Source: Comamonas_C sp026954015
GTDB lineage: Bacteria > Pseudomonadota > Gammaproteobacteria > Burkholderiales > Burkholderiaceae_C
Direction of reading: 5' to 3'
Length of the DNA stretch: 64,000 nt
NCBI GenBank assembly: GCA_035063785.1
Contig: JAPSFS010000005.1
Span: forward strand, 158,069 to 222,068
Shown: positions 53,784 through 62,013 of the stretch, piece after piece
Position numbering within the stretch: the stretch's first letter is position 1
Layout: each line of letters begins with the position of its first letter
Program-made: the position numbers and the translations under genes
Notes under the pieces: generated by a model
Database searches by the model: none
Told to the model about the DNA's origin: nothing
Seen by the model: the letters and a program-made list of their open reading frames with translations, nothing else

Positions 53784-53948
53784 CAGTGTTCCGGGTTGGA
53801 AGTTCGCTGAAGAAATAAAGATGTCGAAATCGTTGTCAGGCAAGGCGCGAACCGCAGCGACAGCCATAACTATCGCGAGGGTTCGCAACGCCGCATGGCG
53901 GCGATTCTCGGCATCTTTACGAAGCGAACGTCCAAGTCGGGACACTAG
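53784..53948. repeat. About 165-bp imperfect inverted repeat, MITE-like
   Basis: The two halves fold on each other around about 53866. Matched blocks include AGTGTTCCGGGTTGGAAGTT against AGTGTCCCGACTTGGACGTT (reverse-complemented right arm), TAAAGATGTCGA against TAAAGATGCCGA, and GCGCGAACC against TTGCGAACC. Lower GC than the surroundings. No ORF inside. Its outer end provides the TAG stop of the adjacent glycosylase gene. Confidence 0.75.
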
Positions 53949-54589
53949 ACAGGTAGCGGGTCCAGCGACCGCCAAATATACCAACTCGCCACGCTGCACC
54001 AGGGCGTCCAGGCCTGCGCCACCTCGCGGATTTCGCTGCGGCTCACCGCCTCGCCGGAGAAATAGTGGCGGCTGATGCCGCGCGCCAGGCCCACGTCGTC
54101 GAGCGGCAGCACGTTGGGCCGCGCGAGATGGAAGATCAGCAGCATCTCGGCCGTCCAGCGGCCCACGCCGCGGATCGCGGTGAGCTCGGCGACGATGGCC
54201 TCGTCCTCCATGCGCGCCCAGTCCTGCACGTGCAACTGTCCGCCGTCGAAGTGCAGCGCCAGATCGACGAGGTAGTCCACCTTGCGCGCCGACAGGCCCA
54301 CCGCGCGCATGTCGTCGATCTTCAGCCGCAGCACGCGCGCGGGCGTGAGGCCGCCGCGCGCAAGCTGCGCGAAGCGCTCCCAGATACGCTGCGCCGCCAC
54401 CACCGATACCTGCTGCCCGATGATGGAGCGCGCGAGCGTGGCGAACGGATCGGCCTTGGCGCGCAGCACGTCGCCCGCGCACTGCGGGATCAGGCGCCGC
54501 AGCACGCGGTCTTTCTTGACCAGGTGCTTGCACGCATCCGCCCAGTAGGCGGGCTGCGCATCCAGCGGCGCGGCGCGCTCCGCGCTCAT
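53945..54589 (-). CDS. DNA-3-methyladenine glycosylase (HhH-GPD family)
   Basis: 214 residues. PFATLARSIIGQQVSVVAAQ and the helix-hairpin-helix IRGVGRWTAEMLLIFHL, followed by the catalytic aspartate in LPLDDVGLARG, identify an AlkA/Mag-type base excision enzyme. No Fe-S cluster cysteines, as expected for this branch. The start is ATG 54589. The stop TAG lies in the terminal bases of the palindrome, so the last residues may have been altered by its insertion. Confidence 0.92.
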   Translation of the reverse strand: MSAERAAPLDAQPAYWADACKHLVKKDRVLRRLIPQCAGDVLRAKADPFATLARSIIGQQVSVVAAQRIWERFAQLARGGLTPARVLRLKIDDMRAVGLSARKVDYLVDLALHFDGGQLHVQDWARMEDEAIVAELTAIRGVGRWTAEMLLIFHLARPNVLPLDDVGLARGISRHYFSGEAVSRSEIREVAQAWTPWCSVASWYIWRSLDPLPV

Positions 54590-54620
54590 GGCCGCGCGCG
54601 CCGGTGCGCCACGGGGGCCA

Positions 54621-55994
54621 TCACGCCGCCTCCCAGGTGGTGCCGCCCGGCCCATCCTTGAGCACCACGCCCTGCGCCGCCAGCGCGGCGCGGATGCGGT
54701 CGGCCTCGGCCCAGTTCTTCTCGGCCTTGGCGGCGGCGCGCGCGGCGATCTGCGCGGCGATCGCGGCCTCGTCCAGGCTGCTGCCCGCCTGCAAGAAGGC
54801 CTGCGGATCGGCCTGCAGCAGGCCCAGGAGCCCCCCCAGCGCCTTGAGCAGCCCGGCGGCCCGCGCCGAGCGCGTGCGATTCACCGCGCTTGCAAGCTCG
54901 AAGAGCGCGGCCACCGCGTCGGGCGTGCCGAAGTCTTCGTCCATCGCCGCCTTGAAGCGCGCGGCGTGCGGCTCGCTCCAGTCGATGGCCACGGGCGCGG
55001 GCGCCACCTCGGCGAGTGCGGTGTACAGGCGCCTGAGCGCGGCGCGCGCGTCATCGAGGTGCACGTCGCTGTAGTTGAGCGGGCTGCGGTAGTGGCTGCG
55101 CACGACGAAGAAGCGCACCGTTTCCGCGTCGTACACCTTGAGCACGTCGCGGATGGTGAAGAAGTTGCCCAGGCTCTTGGACATCTTCTCGTTGTCCACA
55201 TTGATGAAGCCGTTGTGCATCCACACCTGTGCGAAAGGCTTGCCGGTGGCCCCTTCGCTCTGCGCGATTTCGTTCTCGTGGTGCGGAAACGCCAGGTCCG
55301 CGCCGCCGCCGTGGATGTCGAAGCTCTCGCCCAGCAGCGCGCAGCCCATGGCCGAGCATTCGATGTGCCAGCCGGGGCGGCCCGCCCCCCAGGGGCTGGC
55401 CCACTTCACTTCGTCGGGTTCCTCGGGCTTGGCGCTCTTCCAGAGCACGAAGTCGAGCGGGTCGCGCTTGCCATCCTGCACCGCCACGCGCTCGCCGGCG
55501 TTGAGCTCGTCGAGCGACTTGCCCGAGAGCCGGCCATAGCCCGGGAACTGGCGCACCGCGTAGTTCACATCGCCGCCCTGCGCCTGGTAGGCCAGGCCCT
55601 TACCCTGCAGCGTGCCGATCATCGCGAGCATCTGCGGCACGTAGTCGGTGGCGCGCGGCTCGTGCGTGGGGCGCTCGATGCCGAGCGCGTCGGCGTCCTC
55701 GTGCAGCGCGTCGATCATGCGGTCGGTCAGGCTGCGGACGCTCTCGCCGTTTTCCACCGCGCGGCGGATGATCTTGTCGTCGATGTCGGTGATGTTGCGC
55801 ACGTAGGTGACGGCGTAGCCGCTCGCGCGCAGCCAGCGCTGCACCACGTCGAACGCGATCATCGAGCGCGCGTGGCCCAGGTGGCACAGGTCATAGACCG
55901 TCATGCCGCAGACATACATGCGCACGTGGCCGGGCGTGAGCGGCGCGAACGTTTGCACCGCGCGCGACAGCGTGCTGTAGATACGCAGACTCAT
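54621..55994 (-). CDS. cysS: Cysteine--tRNA ligase
   Basis: 457 residues. The class I signature is DLCHLGHARS (HLGH 38-41), the zinc cysteines include C29 in MYVCGMTVYD and that of WHIECSAMG, and KMSKS is in NEKMSKSLGN. Full length. It diverges from the TPR protein gene across 117 bases, and the glycosylase gene follows it by 31 bases. Confidence 0.98.
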   Translation of the reverse strand: MSLRIYSTLSRAVQTFAPLTPGHVRMYVCGMTVYDLCHLGHARSMIAFDVVQRWLRASGYAVTYVRNITDIDDKIIRRAVENGESVRSLTDRMIDALHEDADALGIERPTHEPRATDYVPQMLAMIGTLQGKGLAYQAQGGDVNYAVRQFPGYGRLSGKSLDELNAGERVAVQDGKRDPLDFVLWKSAKPEEPDEVKWASPWGAGRPGWHIECSAMGCALLGESFDIHGGGADLAFPHHENEIAQSEGATGKPFAQVWMHNGFINVDNEKMSKSLGNFFTIRDVLKVYDAETVRFFVVRSHYRSPLNYSDVHLDDARAALRRLYTALAEVAPAPVAIDWSEPHAARFKAAMDEDFGTPDAVAALFELASAVNRTRSARAAGLLKALGGLLGLLQADPQAFLQAGSSLDEAAIAAQIAARAAAKAEKNWAEADRIRAALAAQGVVLKDGPGGTTWEAA

Positions 55995-56111
55995 GGATCG
56001 TGCAACCACCGCCGGGGGACGCGGTACGGTGGAAGACACCCCCTCGGATAGAATGCGCCGCAGTATAAATCGGGGGGTGCGGGCCGCCTCGCACGCGCCC
56101 CGGCCCCGCCC

Positions 56112-56642
56112 ATGACGCCCGCACGCTCCCCCCTGTCCCGCCTCCTGCATTTCCTTGCCGCGGCGCTGCTCGCGGCCACCGGCGCGGCACAGGCGGACGA
56201 CTACGGCGCGATCACGCGGCTCATCCAGGCAGGCCAGCCCGCGCAGGCGCTGGCGCAAATCGACGAGCGCCTGGCCGCGACGCCCAAGGACCCGCAACTG
56301 CGCTTTCTGCGCGGCGTGGCGCAGACCGATGCGGGGCAGGCACCCGCGGCGATCGAGACCTTCACCCGGCTCACGCAGGACTACCCCGAGCTGCCCGAGC
56401 CCTACAACAACCTCGCGGTGCTCTACGCGCAAGGCGACGAGCTGGACAAGGCGCGCGCCGCGCTGGAGATGGCGGTGCGCGCCAACCCGCGCTACGCCAC
56501 CGCGCTCGAAAACCTGGGCGACGTGTACGCGCGGCTCGCGGCCGATGCGTGGCGCAAGGCGCTGGCGCAGGGCGGCGCCAACGCCACGGCGCTGCAGGCC
56601 AAGCTCGCGCTGGCGCGCCAGCTCACGCCTGCGCAGCGCTGA
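56112..56642 (+). CDS. TPR-repeat periplasmic protein
   Basis: 176 residues. A signal peptide (RLLHFLAAALLAATGAAQA, cleavage AQA-D) precedes about three tetratricopeptide repeats: QAGQPAQALAQIDERLAATP, VAQTDAGQAPAAIETFTRL and LAVLYAQGDELDKARAALEM. A scaffold or chaperone role is likely; partner unknown. It is followed by two cyclophilins, which suggests an envelope folding unit. Confidence 0.85.
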   Translation: MTPARSPLSRLLHFLAAALLAATGAAQADDYGAITRLIQAGQPAQALAQIDERLAATPKDPQLRFLRGVAQTDAGQAPAAIETFTRLTQDYPELPEPYNNLAVLYAQGDELDKARAALEMAVRANPRYATALENLGDVYARLAADAWRKALAQGGANATALQAKLALARQLTPAQR

Positions 56643-56722
56643 CCCGTCGGCGCCACCCGGCGCGCGCTCGCCGCGATTTCACGGCGACAATCACGGGTTT
56701 TCTGCTTTCCAGGAGTGATGCG

Positions 56723-57304
56723 ATGGTTTCCAGAAGAAAAGTGGCTCTAGCGCTTGCTGGTATTGCGCCAGCAGCTCACTTTTCAATAGTTTTTGCCGAT
56801 ACGGCAGCCACTGCGAAGGTGCGCCTCACGACCAGCCTGGGCGCGATCGTGGTGCAGCTCGATGCGGCCAAGGCGCCCCGGACGGTCGAGAACTTCCTGC
56901 AGTACGTGAAGGACAAGCACTACGACGGCACGGTCTTTCACCGCGTGATCGACGGCTTCATGATCCAGGGCGGCGGTTTCACGCCCGACATGCAGCAAAA
57001 GCCCACGCGCGCCCCGATCCCGCTGGAAGCGGCCAACGGCCTGAAAAACGACCGCTACACGATCGCGATGGCGCGCACCGCCGACCCGAATTCGGCCACC
57101 TCGCAGTTCTTCATCAACGTGAAGGACAACGCCATGCTCAACGCCCCCAGCCCCGACGGCCACGGCTACGCGGTCTTCGGCAAGGTGATCGAGGGCCAGG
57201 CGGTGGTGGACAGGATCAAGGCCGTCGCCACGGGCAACCGCGGGCCGCACCAGAACGTGCCCATCACCTCGGTCGTGATCGAATCCGCCACTGTTCTACC
57301 CTGA
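56723..57304 (+). CDS. Peptidyl-prolyl isomerase, cyclophilin type, with signal peptide
   Basis: 193 residues. A cyclophilin domain starts near VRLTTSLGAIVVQLDAAKAP, with the core FHRVIDGFMIQGGGF and NSATSQFFINVKDN. The first 25 residues (MVSRRKVALALAGIAPAAHF, then SIVFA) look like a signal peptide with cleavage before DTAAT, so the enzyme should be periplasmic. Most of this leader is encoded by a palindromic repeat. Ribosome site AGGAG is seven bases upstream of the ATG. Confidence 0.92.
   Translation: MVSRRKVALALAGIAPAAHFSIVFADTAATAKVRLTTSLGAIVVQLDAAKAPRTVENFLQYVKDKHYDGTVFHRVIDGFMIQGGGFTPDMQQKPTRAPIPLEAANGLKNDRYTIAMARTADPNSATSQFFINVKDNAMLNAPSPDGHGYAVFGKVIEGQAVVDRIKAVATGNRGPHQNVPITSVVIESATVLP
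56736..56791 (+). repeat. Palindromic repeat copy encoding a signal peptide
   Basis: GAAAAGTGGCTCTAGCGCTT, then GCTGGTATTGCGCCAGCAGC and TCACTTTTCAATAG. It matches the family core GGCTCYAGCGCTTGCT and lies in frame, covering codons 5 to about 23 of the cyclophilin gene. Confidence 0.8.
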
Positions 57305-57316
57305 GGAAACACCACC

Positions 57317-57844
57317 ATGAGCCAACCGCAAGTCCAACTCGACGTGACCCTGCACGGCGCCGACGGCGCGACGCACGGCGTGATCGTGCTCGAACTCGAC
57401 GCCGAAAAAGCGCCCGCATCGACGGCCAACTTTCTCGCCTACGTGAACAAGGGGCACTACGACGGCACGATCTTTCACCGCGTGATCAAGGGTTTCATGA
57501 TCCAGGGCGGGGGCTTTGACGCCGACATGCGGCAAAAGCCCACCAACGCGCCGATCCAGAACGAGGCTGCCAACGGCCTGAGGAACGACAAGTACACGAT
57601 CGCGATGGCACGCACGGGCGACCCGCACAGCGCCACCGCGCAGTTCTTCATCAACGTGGTGGACAACGACTTCCTGAACCATACCGCGCCCTCGGGTCAG
57701 GGCTGGGGCTACGCCGTGTTCGGCAAGGTGGTGCAGGGCCAGGACGTGGTCGACCAGATCCGCCAGGTGCGCACCACGCGCAAGGGCTACCACGACGACG
57801 TGCCCGCCGACACGGTGACGATAGACAAGGCGGTCGCGCTCTGA
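57317..57844 (+). CDS. ppiB: Peptidyl-prolyl isomerase B (cytosolic cyclophilin)
   Basis: 175 residues with no signal peptide. The core FHRVIKGFMIQGGGFDADMR and HSATAQFFINVVDNDFLNHT match PpiB. It is clearly paralogous to the preceding periplasmic cyclophilin. It follows it by 12 bases and is followed by lpxH after four bases, so the genes share a transcript. Confidence 0.95.
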   Translation: MSQPQVQLDVTLHGADGATHGVIVLELDAEKAPASTANFLAYVNKGHYDGTIFHRVIKGFMIQGGGFDADMRQKPTNAPIQNEAANGLRNDKYTIAMARTGDPHSATAQFFINVVDNDFLNHTAPSGQGWGYAVFGKVVQGQDVVDQIRQVRTTRKGYHDDVPADTVTIDKAVAL

Positions 57845-57848
57845 GGCC

Positions 57849-58631
57849 ATGACCGCCGCCGCCGTGCCGCCCATCGCCGAGCTGGTGGCGCCGGGCAGCT
57901 GGCGCGCGGTCGATTGCATCGCCGACCTGCACCTGGATGCGGCGCACCCGGCGACGCTCGCCGCGCTCGAAGCCTATCTGGCGCGCACGCAGGCGGATGC
58001 CGTCTGCATCCTCGGCGACCTGTTCGAGGTCTGGGTGGGCGACGACGCGATCGGCGAGCCCGGCAGCTTCGAGGGTGCGGTATGCGCGCTGCTGCGCGCC
58101 GCCGCGCTGCGCCGCCCGCTGTGGTTCCTGCACGGCAACCGCGATTTTTTGATCGGCGCGGGCTTTGCGCGCGCCACGGGCATCACGCTGCTCGCCGACC
58201 CGACGGTGCTCGTGCTGGGCGGCGCGCGCTGGCTGCTCAGCCACGGCGACGCGCTGTGCGTGGACGACGCGCCCTACCAGCGCTTTCGCGCGATGGTGCG
58301 CGCGCCCGACTGGCAGGCGCGGCTGCTCGCGCAACCGCTGGCGGCGCGCCGCGCGCAGGCACGCGCCATCCGCAGCGAGAGCGAGGCGCGCAAGCACGCC
58401 GCCACCACCTGGGCGGACGTGGACACCGCCGCCGCGCTCGCGTGGCTGCGCGCCGCGCACGCCCCGGCGCTGGTGCACGGCCACACCCACCGCCCGGCGG
58501 ACCATGTGCTCGCGCCCGGCTGTACGCGCCACGTGCTCACCGACTGGGATCTGGATGCGCCGCCCCGGCGCGCCGGCGTGCTGCGCCTGCGCGCGCAGGG
58601 CGCCGAACGCATCACGCCGGAGGCGGCGTAG
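57849..58631 (+). CDS. lpxH: UDP-2,3-diacylglucosamine diphosphatase
   Basis: 260 residues. Calcineurin-like metal-binding motifs: IADLHLD (A in place of the usual S of SDLHL), LGDLFEVWVGDD, HGNRDFL, SHGDALC and HGHTHRPA. LpxH cleaves UDP-diacylglucosamine to lipid X in lipid A synthesis at the inner membrane face. Adjacent cyclophilin genes upstream are a common betaproteobacterial order. The stop abuts the mtfA start. Confidence 0.95.
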   Translation: MTAAAVPPIAELVAPGSWRAVDCIADLHLDAAHPATLAALEAYLARTQADAVCILGDLFEVWVGDDAIGEPGSFEGAVCALLRAAALRRPLWFLHGNRDFLIGAGFARATGITLLADPTVLVLGGARWLLSHGDALCVDDAPYQRFRAMVRAPDWQARLLAQPLAARRAQARAIRSESEARKHAATTWADVDTAAALAWLRAAHAPALVHGHTHRPADHVLAPGCTRHVLTDWDLDAPPRRAGVLRLRAQGAERITPEAA

Positions 58632-59462
58632 ATGTCGCCGCCCCTGCGCTGGCACCGCCTGCTGCAGCGCGTGCACGCGCTCGTGGCCCCCGTGCCGCCG
58701 ATCGGCGACCCGCTCTGGCTGCCAGCCATCGCGCGCTACCGCTTCCTGGCCGCGCTCACACTCGAGGAGCAGGCGCGGCTGCGCGCGCTCGCGGCGCTGT
58801 TTCTGCGGCGCAAGGAATTCAGCGGCGCGCACGGCCTCGTCGTGACCGACGCGATGGCGGTGCAGATCGCCGCGCAGGCCTGTCTGCCGCTGCTGCACTG
58901 GGGCACGCCGCGCGAGGCGCTGGCGTGGTATGACGATTTCGTCGGCATCGTGGTGCACCCCACCGAGGCGCTCGCGCACCGCGAAACCATGGACGCCGCG
59001 GGCGTGGTGCACCACTACAACGAGGCGCTGCTGGGCGAGGCGATGGAGCACGGCCCGGTGATGCTGGTCTGGCCCGCGGTGCAGGAGGCGGGCCAGCGCG
59101 CGAGCAGCGTGGTGATCCACGAGTTCATGCACAAGATCGACATGCGCTCGGGCCGCGCCAACGGCTGCCCGCCGCTGCCGCGCGGCTACATGGGCCAGGC
59201 CACGCCGCGCGGCGCGCTGCGGCTGTGGCGCCGCGCGTGGAGCGCGACCTACGCGCAGTTTCGCGAGCAGGTGACGATTGCCGAGCGCTTCAGCGGCGAG
59301 TGGCCCTGGCTCGACGCCTACGGCGCCACCGCCCCGGCCGAGTTCTTCGCGGTGGCGTGCGAGGCGTATTTCGTCGATGGCGCGCGCTTCGCGCTCGAAT
59401 TCCCCACGCTCGCGCCGCTGCTGGACGCCTTCTTTCGCCCCTCGGCGGCTACGCCTGCGTGA
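58632..59462 (+). CDS. mtfA: M90-family zinc peptidase MtfA-like
   Basis: 276 residues. The zinc motif is VIHEFMHKIDM (HExxH, about 158-162), with ATAPAEFFAVACEAYFV supplying the third ligand. RRKEFSGAHGLVVTDAMAVQ is a conserved MtfA block. In E. coli MtfA binds Mlc and affects glucose PTS control, which may not apply here. It starts immediately after the lpxH stop and overlaps convergent hyi by 14 bases. Confidence 0.92.
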   Translation: MSPPLRWHRLLQRVHALVAPVPPIGDPLWLPAIARYRFLAALTLEEQARLRALAALFLRRKEFSGAHGLVVTDAMAVQIAAQACLPLLHWGTPREALAWYDDFVGIVVHPTEALAHRETMDAAGVVHHYNEALLGEAMEHGPVMLVWPAVQEAGQRASSVVIHEFMHKIDMRSGRANGCPPLPRGYMGQATPRGALRLWRRAWSATYAQFREQVTIAERFSGEWPWLDAYGATAPAEFFAVACEAYFVDGARFALEFPTLAPLLDAFFRPSAATPA

Positions 59463-60237
59463 GCGCGCGCCGCCACGCAAGGCCCGCGCGCGTCCCCGCG
59501 CGCGGACGGTATTCGCAGCCCACCCAGCCCGGCCAGCGCAGCGTGTCGATGCAGGCGAACAGGTAGCGGTAGTCGAGCTCGCCCTCGTCGGGCTCGTGGC
59601 GCCCCGGCACGCCCGCGATCTGCAGGTGGCCGACGCGGCCCGTGGGCAGGTACTGGCGCAAGCGCGTGCTCACGTCGCCCTCGGCGATCTGGCAGTGGTA
59701 GAGGTCCATCTGCACCTTGAGATTGGGCGCGCCCAGCTCCTGCACGATGGCGTGCGCGTCTTCCTGGCGACCCAGCAGGTAGCCGGGAAAGTCGCGCGCG
59801 TTGAGCGGCTCGATCAGCACCTCGACCCCGGCGGGCGCCGCCTGCCCCGCCGCCCACTGCAGGTTGGCGAGGTAGCAGGCGCGCAGGCGCGCGCGCTCGG
59901 CCTGCGCGGGCGCGAGGCCCGCCATCACGTGCACGCGCGGGCAGCGCAGCGCCTGGGCGTATTCGAGCGCCTGCAGGAACCCGGCGCGAAACTGCGCCTC
60001 GCGCCCCGGCAGGCAGGCGATGCCGCGCTCGCCCGCTTCCCAGTCGCCGGGCGGCGCGTTGAAGAGCACCTGCGCCAGGCCCGCATCGGCGAGCCGCGCG
60101 GCGATCTCGCGCGCCGGGTGGGCATAGGGGAACAGGCATTCGACGCCCTCGAAGCCGTCGGCGGCGGCAGCGGCAAAGCGATCGAGGAACGCATGCTCGC
60201 CATAGAGCATGGTCAGGTTGGCGGCAAAGCGCGGCAT
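59449..60237 (-). CDS. hyi: Hydroxypyruvate isomerase
   Basis: 262 residues, a TIM-barrel sugar isomerase/epimerase. It starts MPRFAANLTMLYGEHAFLDR, typical of Hyi. Metal-binding residues are in VLIEPLNARDFPGYLL, KVQMDLYHCQI and GCEYRPRAGT. It converts hydroxypyruvate to tartronate semialdehyde in glyoxylate metabolism. Other genes of that route (gcl, glxR) are not in the window. Confidence 0.93.
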   Translation of the reverse strand: MPRFAANLTMLYGEHAFLDRFAAAAADGFEGVECLFPYAHPAREIAARLADAGLAQVLFNAPPGDWEAGERGIACLPGREAQFRAGFLQALEYAQALRCPRVHVMAGLAPAQAERARLRACYLANLQWAAGQAAPAGVEVLIEPLNARDFPGYLLGRQEDAHAIVQELGAPNLKVQMDLYHCQIAEGDVSTRLRQYLPTGRVGHLQIAGVPGRHEPDEGELDYRYLFACIDTLRWPGWVGCEYRPRAGTRAGLAWRRALTQA

Positions 60238-60241
60238 GGGC

Positions 60242-61138
60242 TCAGGGCTGGGCCTTGGGTGCCGCGCGGGCTACGCGCGCCCGCGCCTGCGTGAGCACCG
60301 CTTTCAGGCGCCGCTCGTTCGCGCGGCCCACGCGCACCATGATCTTTTGCCCCGCCGAGAGCGACTGCAGCGCTGCGTCCGCGTACTCGTAACGCACCCA
60401 GGGCCTGAGCGACGGCACCTCGCCCGCCACCGGCACGAGCCGCACGGCCACCGGCTCGGCGGGTTCGGGCGCGGCCAGCAGGTGGTCGATCACGGCCACG
60501 AGCCTGTCGTTGAAATACTTGCCGGGAAACCCGAGCTCTTCATACGCCGCCTGGAACAGCGGGTACAGCCGCGTGTAGAGCTGCACCGCGCCGTCGAGCG
60601 GCACCGCCTCGGCAAAGGCGACGAACGCGCCGTAGCGCGCCGCGTTGGCCGGGGCGATCTGCCCGGCCCCATCCGCGCCCTGCACGGTGAAGCGCCCGGG
60701 CATCGGGTGCACCGGCCAGAGCTGCGCCGGGGCCTGCTCGCGCGCGAGGTTGTCCACGGTGGCGACCACCCGCCGCACGAAACCGTCCACCTGCAGGTAG
60801 GCCCCGACGCGCTGCGCGCCCAGCAGCTCGCCCAGCGCCGCGCCCACCACCGTGTCGGCGTCCGCCAGCGCGGGCAGGGGCGGCTGCGCCGCCTCGGGCG
60901 CTTGGATCGGGTTGAGCGGCGACGCAGGCTCCTCGGCGGGCGGCGCTTCCTGCGCGGGGGCCGCGGGCGGCGCACTTGTTTGCGCCACGGGCGACGCGGG
61001 TTCGCTTACGCGCGCGCTGCGCTCGCCCAGCCACCAGTAGGCCGCGGCGGCGACGAGCAGCAGCAGCACCAGCACGGCCCAGCCCCAGTGGCTGCGTGGA
61101 CGGGGCGGGCGAAGTTCGGTGGGGTCTCGCTGCGGCAT
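60242..61138 (-). CDS. DUF3014 domain protein, membrane anchored
   Basis: 298 residues. One N-terminal helix (HWGWAVLVLLLLVAAAAYWW), a Pro/Ala-rich linker (about 45-85), and a DUF3014 domain including GAYLQVDGFVRRVVATVDNL and LFQAAYEELGFPGKYFNDRL. It should be periplasmic; function is unknown. Ends four bases before hyi. Confidence 0.87.
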   Translation of the reverse strand: MPQRDPTELRPPRPRSHWGWAVLVLLLLVAAAAYWWLGERSARVSEPASPVAQTSAPPAAPAQEAPPAEEPASPLNPIQAPEAAQPPLPALADADTVVGAALGELLGAQRVGAYLQVDGFVRRVVATVDNLAREQAPAQLWPVHPMPGRFTVQGADGAGQIAPANAARYGAFVAFAEAVPLDGAVQLYTRLYPLFQAAYEELGFPGKYFNDRLVAVIDHLLAAPEPAEPVAVRLVPVAGEVPSLRPWVRYEYADAALQSLSAGQKIMVRVGRANERRLKAVLTQARARVARAAPKAQP

Positions 61139-61163
61139 GGTGCCCTCCTTGTGCCCTGCAAGC

Positions 61164-61886
61164 TTACCGCGACGCCTCGCCCTCGTGCGACAGACGGAAC
61201 GCGCGCGCCTGGCCGAAGTGCCCGCAGCCGATGAAGGGCAGTGGCGGGCGCAGTGCCGACAGCGGCGAAGGGTGGTTGGCGCGCAGCACGAGGTGCCCGC
61301 GATCGGCGGGAATCAGCGCGCGCTTGGATTGCGCGTGGCTGCCCCAGAGCATGAAGACCACGGGCCGCTCGCCCTGCGCGACGCGGCCGATCACCGCGTC
61401 GGTGAGCAGCTCCCAGCCGCGGCCCGCATGGCTCGCGGGCTGGCCCTCTTCCACCGTGAGGCAGGTGTTGAGCAGCAGCACGCCGTGGCGCGCCCAGTGC
61501 GCGAGCGACCCGCCCGGCGCGGGGAACGCGGGCCAGGGCGTGCCCAGGTCGCGCTGCAGTTCCTTGAAGATGTTGCGCAGCGACGGCGGCAGCGCCACGC
61601 CCGGCGCGACGGAGAACGCCAGCCCCTCGGCCTGTCCGCGCCCGTGGTAGGGGTCCTGCCCGAGGATGACCACGCGCACCGCCTCGGGCGGCGTGAGCGC
61701 GAGCGCGCGCAGCGGCTGCGGCGGGAAGATGCTGGCGCCCGCCGCCAGGCGCTCGCGCAGGAACGCGAGCAGCGCCTGCCCGCGCTCGCTGGCGAAGTAG
61801 GCCTGCACCAGCGGCTCCCACCCCGGCGCCACGGGCCAGTCCTCGGCGCGGGCACTGCAAAGCTGGGTGGCGGGGGTATCCGGCAT
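61164..61886 (-). CDS. ung: Uracil-DNA glycosylase, family 1
   Basis: About 240 residues. The water-activating motif is VVILGQDPYHGRGQAEGLAF and the minor-groove motif is NHPSPLSA. Both are intact. It removes uracil from DNA. The start is ATG 61886 or ATG 61901; the second lies at the edge of a palindromic repeat that fills the leader. Confidence 0.96.
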   Translation of the reverse strand: MPDTPATQLCSARAEDWPVAPGWEPLVQAYFASERGQALLAFLRERLAAGASIFPPQPLRALALTPPEAVRVVILGQDPYHGRGQAEGLAFSVAPGVALPPSLRNIFKELQRDLGTPWPAFPAPGGSLAHWARHGVLLLNTCLTVEEGQPASHAGRGWELLTDAVIGRVAQGERPVVFMLWGSHAQSKRALIPADRGHLVLRANHPSPLSALRPPLPFIGCGHFGQARAFRLSHEGEASR

Positions 61887-61901
61887 GGCGATTTGCAGCA
61901 T

Positions 61902-61955
61902 CAAATAGGGCTGCAGCGCTTGTACGGCAAGCGCGAACAGCTATCCAAACGATAG
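61902..61955 (+). repeat. Comamonadaceae-type palindromic repeat
   Basis: CAAATAGGGCTGCAGCGCTT then GTACGGCAAGCGCGAACAGC and TATCCAAA, upstream of ung. Stem AGCGCTTG/CAAGCGC. Typical family copy. Confidence 0.85.
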
Positions 61956-62013
61956 AAATACCCCGCGGACGCAGGACCGCCCCGCATGGTACAGGCGCTC
62001 TCGCGCGCCGCCG

